Of a stretch of DNA of 38,761 nucleotides, positions 33,554-38,761 are shown in pieces (the stretch's first letter is position 1; every line of letters starts with the position of its first letter). A program made the translations under genes and the position numbers. This stretch comes from Lachnospiraceae bacterium (lineage in GTDB: Bacteria; Bacillota; Clostridia; Lachnospirales; Lachnospiraceae). The notes beneath the pieces were generated by a model. It had not been told where the DNA came from. It made no database searches and saw only the letters and a program-made list of their open reading frames with translations. The stretch lies in contig SVEK01000028.1 of NCBI GenBank assembly GCA_015057405.1, forward strand, positions 1 through 38,761, written 5' to 3'.

Positions 33554-33985
33554 ATGATGGAATTTGATGATATGCCTATTGGCGTTAATGCTTTAGTATT
33601 TAATGATAAAAATCAATTGTTATTAGGAAAACGTGTAAATTGTTTTGGGGAAGGAACATTTGGACTGATTGGAGGCAAATTAAAAGTAGGAGAAACTATA
33701 GAGTCTTGTATTAAAAGAGAATTATTGGAAGAAGTAGGTATTTGTGTCAATATAGAGGATATAGAAGTTGTAAATTTATCGAGTACAAACATAGAAATAC
33801 CTATGCTTCAGATTGGTGTGTTAATAAAAAAATATTATGGTGAACCATATAATAAAGAAAAAGAATATTGTAGTGAAATAGGTTTTTTTGATTTGGATAA
33901 TTTACCGGAAATATTTGAAGTTACCAAAACAAATCTTGAATTATTTTTGCGTAAAGAATTTTATAATAGGAAATGCAATATTTAA
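33554..33985 (+). CDS. Nudix hydrolase of the cassette (MutT/NudG-like)
   Basis: A 143-aa minimal Nudix protein. The box reads GGKLKVGETIESCIKRELLEEVGI (about residues 41-64) and the preceding strand LLLGKRVNCFGEGTFGLIGG resembles MutT, NudG and related enzymes that hydrolyse nucleoside triphosphates, including oxidised or modified ones. Two consecutive ATGs (33554, 33557) are equally possible starts. It is 21 bp after the unknown gene and 18 bp before the radical SAM gene, within one operon. In the cassette it may sanitise, activate or remove a modified nucleotide; the substrate is unknown. Confidence 0.88.
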   Translation: MMEFDDMPIGVNALVFNDKNQLLLGKRVNCFGEGTFGLIGGKLKVGETIESCIKRELLEEVGICVNIEDIEVVNLSSTNIEIPMLQIGVLIKKYYGEPYNKEKEYCSEIGFFDLDNLPEIFEVTKTNLELFLRKEFYNRKCNI

Positions 33986-34003
33986 AATGCAGGAGGGATA
34001 TGA

Positions 34004-34996
34004 ATGAAAGCATCTAAAGAGCTTCAATATGTAAGATATTGTGATGGTTTCTTTGAAAAATTTGATAAAACAGATGGTATATGTAAAGAATGCTATTCTA
34101 ATACAGATTTTCTTAAGTGCAATAGATGTATTCCCTCTTTAAAAGAAATAGAACTTGATTATCCACTATTGATTAATTGGACAATTACAGGAAAATGTCA
34201 AAATAAATGTGTATATTGTTATGGTGATGATATAATTCAATGTAATGATATAACATTAAAAGAGGACTTAGAAGAAATAATTAATCATTTGAGATATATA
34301 AATCCAAAAGTAATTGTTGTATCAGGAGGCGAGCCTCTATTGCATCCACAAATTCAATATATTCTGGAACATTTGACTTTTTGCGATGTGATTGTTGATA
34401 CTAATGGGTTGGCAATATCACAGGATTTTTTTAGACATATTAAGGAAAATATGCATATTAGAATTTCTATCGATTCGGAAAAAGAAGAAATTAATGGGGG
34501 ATTGAGGAAGAATAAAAATTCAAATGCTACTAGAACTGTTATTAATAATATTATGCAATGTGTAGAAAGAAATATTCCTTTTTCAGTACATACTGTATTG
34601 TCAGATGTAAATGCACGAGGAATAACAGAATTAGGAGATTTTTTGATTGAAATAGGAGTTAAATTGTGGAGAATACTTATAGTGACACCGAATGATTTGC
34701 TTATAGATAAAGAAAATGTTAATAAAATGTGGATAGAAGATGCGGTGAAAAGAATAAAAGAGTATGCAAATGAAAATAGAGAACGAATAAAAATTAGATT
34801 GGCTAATAATGGCATATACAGTGGTAGAGGTATTATTTTATTAAATCCAGAAGGAAAGTATTATGTTCGAAAAATAAACGAAAAAGAGAAGAGCATAGTG
34901 GATATAAATAATCCTAAATTTCCAAAGGTAGAACAAATAATGAACTGCTTAGAACGTAATGCTCATATTGAGAGATATTTATATGAAATGATTTGA
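34004..34996 (+). CDS. Radical SAM enzyme with N-terminal CxxC pair
   Basis: The 330-aa protein has a radical SAM core with the cluster motif C65-x3-C69-x2-C72 (GKCQNKCVYCYGDD), the SGGEP motif at 107-111 (SAM amino group contact), VDTNGLAIS and SIDS strands. Ahead of the core are two CxxC pairs (C27-C30, C39-C42), a zinc-ribbon-like knuckle uncommon in this family. The C-terminus is short with no SPASM cysteines. The NWT-I-TGKC strand and the late region with R-G-I-I-L-L-N-P-E-G-K-Y-Y-V recall viperin/MoaA-like enzymes, but no diagnostic viperin motif proves this. GGAGGG precedes ATG 34004. Oxygen-sensitive chemistry on a small molecule or nucleotide is likely. Confidence 0.88.
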   Translation: MKASKELQYVRYCDGFFEKFDKTDGICKECYSNTDFLKCNRCIPSLKEIELDYPLLINWTITGKCQNKCVYCYGDDIIQCNDITLKEDLEEIINHLRYINPKVIVVSGGEPLLHPQIQYILEHLTFCDVIVDTNGLAISQDFFRHIKENMHIRISIDSEKEEINGGLRKNKNSNATRTVINNIMQCVERNIPFSVHTVLSDVNARGITELGDFLIEIGVKLWRILIVTPNDLLIDKENVNKMWIEDAVKRIKEYANENRERIKIRLANNGIYSGRGIILLNPEGKYYVRKINEKEKSIVDINNPKFPKVEQIMNCLERNAHIERYLYEMI

Positions 34997-35017
34997 TGTA
35001 GAAAGGATAAAACATAA

Positions 35018-35734
35018 ATGGTAGAATTTATATTAGAGTACATAGAACAAATAGTAATTGGTTTAATTGGCACATTTTTAGGAACATGGATTTTGTATTG
35101 TTGGGGAAAAAGACATTTTGTACATCCTTTTCGATATCATAAATCAAAAAAGCGTGTTAAGGAGGCGGGGGTAGTTACTTTTTTTTATGATCGAAAAGTA
35201 TTGCAAGCAGATGCTGGAACCATAGGAGATTATGTGGGAAAAGCAAAAAATGAGGTTTATTATGTGGGGTGTTGGTTATTTAGTTCATTAAATAGTTTAG
35301 ATTTGTCAAATACAATATTGGAAAAAGCACAACAAGGAGTGAAATTTCATTTTTGTGTAATTTCGCCAAAATCTATTTTAATTGATAAATTTTCAGAATT
35401 TTTTAATGAAAGTCGAGATGAACTTATAAAAAAATTAAATAGTACTTTAAATATGCTTTTTACTATTAAAAGTGATTTACCAGCGGAGTATAGAAAGAAT
35501 GTAAAGATATATATTCATGATCAAATTGTAACTACATCATTTTGGGCTATTGACCCTGAAGATGAAAAAAATGCATTGTTACAGTTGGATCATAAAATTA
35601 TCAAAAACATGAGATTTAATTCTTATGGTATGGAAATTAAATATTCTGATAAGAGTAAATTTGCAAATGAAGTAAAAAGAGGATATTTTGCTGTAATTGA
35701 AAGTGCAAAAGAAATAAAAGAAAACAAAATTTAA
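35018..35734 (+). CDS. Membrane-anchored protein with PLD-like half-domain, unknown function
   Basis: The 238-aa protein has one membrane span at residues 11-28 (IVIGLIGTFLGTWILYCW), a basic stop-transfer stretch and a cytosolic domain of about 185 residues. The stretch TIGDYVGKAKNEVYYVGCWLF...ILEKAQQGVKFHFCVISPKS resembles the first half of a phospholipase D-like fold (helix, WLF strand, helix, V-x-F-x-F-C strand). No HKD motif is present, so it is not an active PLD. The remainder (VKIYIHDQIVTTSFWAIDPED) could bind a ligand. AAAGGA precedes the ATG. A membrane-linked sensor or effector for a cassette product is a reasonable guess, no more. Confidence 0.65.
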   Translation: MVEFILEYIEQIVIGLIGTFLGTWILYCWGKRHFVHPFRYHKSKKRVKEAGVVTFFYDRKVLQADAGTIGDYVGKAKNEVYYVGCWLFSSLNSLDLSNTILEKAQQGVKFHFCVISPKSILIDKFSEFFNESRDELIKKLNSTLNMLFTIKSDLPAEYRKNVKIYIHDQIVTTSFWAIDPEDEKNALLQLDHKIIKNMRFNSYGMEIKYSDKSKFANEVKRGYFAVIESAKEIKENKI

Positions 35735-35798
35735 CTTTACTTTATTTGGTTGTTAATCTATACTAACACAGACAAAATTATTATATGGAGGTTTTGAA

Positions 35799-36713
35799 AT
35801 GTTTTTGACTATTACAGGAAAGTTAGGAAGCGGTAAATCAACAATATGTAAGATTTTGGCCCAAAAGCATGGGTTTAAAATATACTCAACTGGTGAAATT
35901 CAAAGAAAGATTGCATTAGATATGGGAATAAGTACTTTGGAATTAAATGAATTGATGAGAAAAGATTCCAAGTATGATGATTTAATTGATAATGAAGTAG
36001 TACGTATTTCTCGAGAATGTAGAGATGAAAATATTATTTTTGATTCAAGAATGGCATTTCACTTTGTCGAAGATGCATATGATATATTTGCTACGATAGA
36101 TCCGTCAGAAGCAGCTAGGAGAGTAATGCTCTCGCCTAGAGGGAATGAAGAAACATATGTGGATCAATTAGATGCTCAAAATAAATTGTTAGAAAGAAGC
36201 AGGTTGGAGAATGTAAGGTTTAAAGAGATTTATCAGATAGATAATTTAGATTATAGTAATTATAATTTGGTCATAGATACATCTTGGAATGAACCTGAAA
36301 ACTTAGCGGATATAATTTATAAAATGGTTTGTCAAGACAGAAAAAGAGAGAAACATCAAATTTTAATTTCGCCGAAGTCATTATATCCAACTGAAAAACT
36401 TACAAATATTAACATGGATAAGGTTGAAGCATATAGACATCAGTCCCTTAAAGTGGAAGATGAAGATGCGGTTTCTGTTATTTATTTTGAAAATTATCAT
36501 TATGTAATTGATGGGCATCATAGACTGTTGGCTGCTTTGTTAGATGAAAGGCCATTTATTAAAGCAGAATTTATTAATTATGATAAATATCCATTTTTTA
36601 AGGATACTAATAATTTAATAAGTGAATTACAGCATATTGGAAAAAGTACTTTGTATGACTACGAGGATGCAGGAAAATTTAGATATAAAAGTTACCCGGA
36701 TTATTATTTATAA
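35799..36713 (+). CDS. Archaeal-type CMP kinase fused to a ParB/SerK-like domain
   Basis: A 304-aa two-domain protein. Residues 1-175 form a P-loop nucleoside-monophosphate kinase: Walker A GKLGSGKST (7-15), YSTGEIQRKIALDMGISTLELNELM, FDSRMAFHFV, and ERSRLENVRFKEIYQID near 132-148. The layout, including DYSNYNLVIDTSW, is closest to archaeal (Cytidylate_kin2-like) CMP kinases. Residues 186-270 form a ParB/sulfiredoxin-like fold with LYPTEKL (possible catalytic Glu) and YVIDGHHRLLAALL (DGHHR at 238-242), as in free-serine kinase SerK and ParB CTPases. GGAGG precedes ATG 35799; a 64-bp gap separates it from the membrane-protein gene. It is the last cassette gene, followed by a strong terminator. 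Confidence 0.82.
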   Translation: MFLTITGKLGSGKSTICKILAQKHGFKIYSTGEIQRKIALDMGISTLELNELMRKDSKYDDLIDNEVVRISRECRDENIIFDSRMAFHFVEDAYDIFATIDPSEAARRVMLSPRGNEETYVDQLDAQNKLLERSRLENVRFKEIYQIDNLDYSNYNLVIDTSWNEPENLADIIYKMVCQDRKREKHQILISPKSLYPTEKLTNINMDKVEAYRHQSLKVEDEDAVSVIYFENYHYVIDGHHRLLAALLDERPFIKAEFINYDKYPFFKDTNNLISELQHIGKSTLYDYEDAGKFRYKSYPDYYL

Positions 36714-36754
36714 GATTCCAGAAATAATTCTGAATTAGGATATTGGGTATAAGG

Positions 36755-36792
36755 AATGACACTGGAATAAAGTGATTCTAGTGTCATTTTGT
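36755..36792 (+). terminator. Terminator closing the cassette
   Basis: Perfect 9-bp arms AATGACACT (36755-36763) and AGTGTCATT (36780-36788), with inner GAAT/ATTC pairing, then TTGTTG. A strong intrinsic terminator 40 bp after the CMP kinase-ParB gene. Confidence 0.85.
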
Positions 36793-36809
36793 TGTATTAA
36801 CAATAAAAA

Positions 36810-37522
36810 TAAACCACCTGCTATGCAGGTGTGTTCCCAAATAGCTTTAGCTTCAAGAAAAAAACTCCTTTGCTATAATAAGTGTAGGTTCGCCAACCGC
36901 ACTAAAAGCAAAGGAGGTATCCAAATGGATAAAAACAGTTTAGCACATACGCAGTGGGAATGTAAGTACCATATTGTATTTGCTCCGAAGTTTAGAAGAA
37001 AAGTTATATATGGAAAAATCAAGGCAGATATAGCACATATATTGAGTGAGCTATGCAAGAGAAAAGGAATTGAGATTATTGCAGCAGAAGTATGTCCAGA
37101 TCATATACACATGTTTGTAAGGATTCCGCCGAAGTATAGTGTTTCCTCAATTATGGGATATCTGAAAGGAAAAAGTTCGCTGATGATATTTGAAAGACAT
37201 GCTAACTTGAAATACAAGTATGGAAATCGTCATTTCTGGTGTAGAGGATACTATGTCGATACTGTAGGAAAGAATGCAAAGAAAATCGAAGAGTATATTC
37301 GGAACCAGTTAAAAGAAGACTTGGAATACGATCAAATGTCATTGAAAGAGTATATTGACCCGTTTACGGGTGAGCCAGTAGAAAAGGGCAGATAAAATAG
37401 GCTCTTTAGAGCCTGCCCGTGAACGCAGTGCGGAAGGCGAACTTTTCAATGCCTCTTTAGAGGCGGCAGGGAACAGCGGCTTATAGCCACAGAACAAACC
37501 ACCGGCTAAGCCGGTGGTCATG
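36810..37522 (+). mobile_element. IS200/IS605-type insertion sequence
   Basis: The element has the imperfect-end hairpins typical of IS200: left CACCTGC TAT GCAGGTG (36815-36831) and right ACCACCGGC TAA GCCGGTGGT (37498-37518), flanking one transposase gene. Two further hairpins with TT loops, GGCTCT/AGAGCC (37400-37413) and GCCTCT/AGAGGC (37451-37464), lie after the gene. No TnpB is present. Boundaries are approximate because IS200 elements make no target duplication. Confidence 0.85.
36925..37395 (+). CDS. tnpA: IS200-type Y1 transposase (TnpA)
   Basis: The 156-aa transposase cuts and joins single-stranded DNA through a tyrosine. Signatures are the HUH motif H60-I-H62 (CPDHIHMFV), RGYYVDTVGKN and YxxxQ (Y124-Q128 in EEYIRNQ), with Tyr124 as the probable nucleophile. 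The product starts MDKNSLAHTQWECKYHIVF, the standard N-terminus of the family, at ATG 36925, with AAGGAGG just upstream; the longer upstream frame crosses the left hairpin and is rejected. Reading frame is complete, so the IS may be active. It lies between the cassette terminator and the right attachment site. Confidence 0.93.
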   Translation: MDKNSLAHTQWECKYHIVFAPKFRRKVIYGKIKADIAHILSELCKRKGIEIIAAEVCPDHIHMFVRIPPKYSVSSIMGYLKGKSSLMIFERHANLKYKYGNRHFWCRGYYVDTVGKNAKKIEEYIRNQLKEDLEYDQMSLKEYIDPFTGEPVEKGR

Positions 37523-37623
37523 ATTTATAATTTAAGATGGTAAAAGTTACCCCATTGAGAGAATGTAAACTTTTTCGCAAAAGGTGACGGTTTCGCTATT
37601 TAGTATAAGAAGTAACTTTCACC

Positions 37624-37635
37624 GCATGTGGAGAC
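37624..37635 (+). repeat. attR of the integrated element
   Basis: Second exact copy of GCATGTGGAGAC. The next bases continue the native rlmD reading frame (ACG GTA GTT CTC TTG), proving that this junction belongs to rlmD. Confidence 0.9.
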
Positions 37636-37726
37636 GGTAGTTCTCTTGTCCCAACAAAAACCGGATGATGTAATCGAGGTTGAAATAGAGTTAGATGAGC
37701 TGGATTTGAATATTATGCAAATGTGA
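37636..37726 (+). pseudogene. Displaced native 3' end of rlmD
   Basis: Read in frame from CAT at 37625, the codons give HVET then VVLLSQQKPDDVIEVEIELD and a short tail to a TGA at 37724-37726. This is the usual C-terminal continuation of RlmD enzymes in this group (HVETVVLLS). Joined to residue 467 of rlmD it would make a 496-aa protein. Without a start it is a stranded fragment. Many relatives have a longer extension, so the native gene may also have ended differently. Confidence 0.85.
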
Positions 37727-37789
37727 TTATCTCTTCATTTTTAAAAGGTAAAATGAGAGGTAAATTAACAATAAAGGTGGTATCATTTT

Positions 37790-38637
37790 ATGGAATGGAT
37801 TGAGCGATTAAATAGTGCTGTTGAATACATGGAAGCTCATTTGCTTGAGAAGATAGATTATGAAAAGGTTGCTGAGATTGCAAATTGTCCGGCGTATCAT
37901 TTTCAAAGAATGTTCTTTTACATGACAAATATTTCAGTTTCTGAGTACATCAGAAGGAGAAGAATGTCTTTGGTAGCAGTTGATTTACAAGATGCAGGAG
38001 CAAAGGTTATTGAAATATGGATATGATTCACCGACAGCTTTTAATCGCGCATTTCAGAGCATACACGGTATAGCACCATCTGTAGCAAAGAAGGAAAATG
38101 CAACTTTGAAATCTTATCCGGCAATAAAGTTTTCTATTTCGGTATAAGGTATGGAGGAAATGAATTTCAGAATTGAAACAAAAGAAGCCTTTCGGATTGT
38201 TGGAAAAAGTTGTCCATTAAGTAAGGTGCTTGAGGAAAATTTTGCAAGAATACCACACGAATGGGATATAGCACTGGAAAATGGAACCCTTGATAATAAT
38301 GAATGATAAGCCGGAAGGATTGTTGGGTGTAAGCGTACATAATGAAAAAGAGTGGAAATTTTTTATTGCTGTAAGTTCTACAGAAGATAGTGATAACTTT
38401 GAACAGTACCATATTCCTGTTGCAACTTGGGCTGTGTTTTCAGGACGCGGAACCAATGTTTCTCTGCAAGAATTGGAACGCCGTGTCATAACAGAATGGT
38501 TGTCGACATCCGGGTATGAGTATGCGGAGATACCTGATATTGAGGTGTATATAAAAGCAGATCCGAAGGATGCAATATATGAATACTGGCTACCGGTTGT
38601 GAAGAAGGAGGATAATAGTGGCAGTATCAACAACTAA
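37790..38637 (+). pseudogene. AraC-family regulator with GyrI-like effector domain, broken by three lesions
   Basis: The first part (37790 to about 38010) encodes an AraC helix-turn-helix: MEWIERLNSAVEYMEAHLLEKIDYEKVA and CPAYHFQRMFFYMTNISVSEYIRRRRM. Near 38011 about ten bases appear lost, and the rest (KYGYDSPTAFNRAFQSIHG) continues in another frame. A TAA at 38145-38147 interrupts that frame before GMEEMNFRIE. A further shift near 38288-38296 moves into the frame encoding MNDKPEGLLGVSVHNEKEWK...SGYEYAEIPDIEVYIKADP, a GyrI/AraC_E_bind effector domain. Three separate lesions indicate an old pseudogene. It lies outside the island. The ribosome site AAAGGTGG before ATG 37790 is intact. Confidence 0.88.
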
Positions 38638-38761
38638 AGCGGAATTTAAGTGTGAAATAGAAAAAGTATGGGAATTAGTTACATCATTGGATAACTATTC
38701 TTGGAGAAGTGACATAGATAAAATTGTGGTGACTGTGCCTGAAAAAGAGTTCGAGGAACAT
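38618..38761 (+). CDS. SRPBCC-domain protein (N-terminus, cut by window end)
   Basis: GTG at 38618 has AAGGAGG directly upstream and opens a frame that runs through the window end for at least 48 codons. The visible N-terminus (STTKAEFKCEIEKVWELVTSLDNYSWRSDIDKIVV) is typical of START/polyketide-cyclase-like SRPBCC proteins, which bind hydrophobic ligands in a deep pocket. Its start overlaps the last 20 bases of the broken AraC regulator, which suggests it was the regulator's translationally coupled partner. The C-terminal part is not in the window. Confidence 0.7.
   Translation, partial: MAVSTTKAEFKCEIEKVWELVTSLDNYSWRSDIDKIVVTVPEKEFEEH

Larger units (their letters stand above)
31388..37635. 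mobile_element. 6.2-kb integrated element in the 3' end of rlmD
   Basis: Exact 12-bp repeats bound the region and the right copy continues in frame into the missing rlmD C-terminus. Contents from left: N-terminally deleted large serine recombinase, terminator, operator/promoter, a six-gene AT-rich cassette (XRE, unknown, Nudix, radical SAM, membrane protein, CMP kinase-ParB fusion), a terminator, an IS200-type element and about 90 bp of right arm. No conjugation, replication or packaging gene is present, and the recombinase has lost its catalytic domain, so the island looks like a fixed remnant retaining its cargo. Confidence 0.85.

Noticed and set aside
34004-34996. Calling the radical SAM protein a viperin outright
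   Set aside because: Core motifs are generic, and the N-terminal CxxC pair and missing diagnostic C-terminal features leave other radical SAM groups equally likely.
31388-37635. Conjugative element
   Set aside because: No relaxase, coupling protein, type IV secretion or replication gene is present in the 6.2 kb.

Overview
The window reads as the chromosome of an endospore-forming, low-GC Clostridia, most likely Lachnospiraceae (inferred from gene content and protein style; no rRNA is present to confirm it). Strong AGGAGG-type ribosome sites, a T-box leader before metG, the spore proteins SipL and PdaA, a CheX phosphatase and the metG-tatD-rsmA order all point that way. Nearly all genes are on the + strand. 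The exceptions are the mutS2-response regulator-histidine kinase block and one hypothetical gene.

Layout. 1-1320: a Nudix hydrolase and greA. 1321-2529: a gene-free stretch with a near-consensus promoter, a Met-type T-box riboswitch with its terminator, and about 620 bp of hairpins and 39-bp tandem repeats before metG. 2530-6384: metG, tatD, rsmA. 6523-8073: two paralogous esterases. 8234-10734: a small alarmone synthetase, an S1-domain protein and a second Nudix protein. 10827-13817: a PrcB-like lipoprotein behind a ribosome-site-masking hairpin, then sipL and pdaA. 13924-16861: a helical protein, a very small secreted peptide, galK and nth. 16888-22709: a hypothetical protein (-), a 33-residue membrane peptide, a VanW protein, a half-size AIR-synthase protein, an Lrp regulator coupled to an aminotransferase, cheX and trmL. 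22689-27222 (-): mutS2, response regulator, histidine kinase. 27424-29709: an HtrA-like protein without its catalytic triad, and a YhaM exoribonuclease. 30000-31430: rlmD.

The most interesting part is 31388-37635. The 12-bp sequence GCATGTGGAGAC occurs inside the 3' end of rlmD (31388-31399) and again at 37624-37635. The second copy is followed, in frame, by what is clearly the displaced native rlmD C-terminus (HVETVVLLSQQKPDDVIEVE..., ending at 37726). The 6.2 kb between is therefore an integrated element flanked by attL and attR. It carries a large serine recombinase missing its catalytic N-terminus, so it is probably stranded, and an IS200-type insertion near the right end. Its cargo is a compact, very AT-rich cassette: an XRE regulator with its own palindromic operator and promoter, an unrecognised 152-aa protein coupled to it by overlap, a Nudix hydrolase, a radical SAM enzyme with an extra N-terminal CxxC pair, a membrane-anchored protein with a PLD-like half-domain, and a fusion of an archaeal-type CMP kinase with a ParB/SerK-like DGHHR domain. 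A strong terminator follows. Nucleotide kinase, radical SAM, Nudix and membrane protein on a mobile island suggest a nucleotide-chemistry system, possibly defensive or biosynthetic. I know of no named system with this gene set.

To the right of attR lie a broken AraC/GyrI-like regulator with three lesions and the start of an SRPBCC-domain gene cut by the window end.
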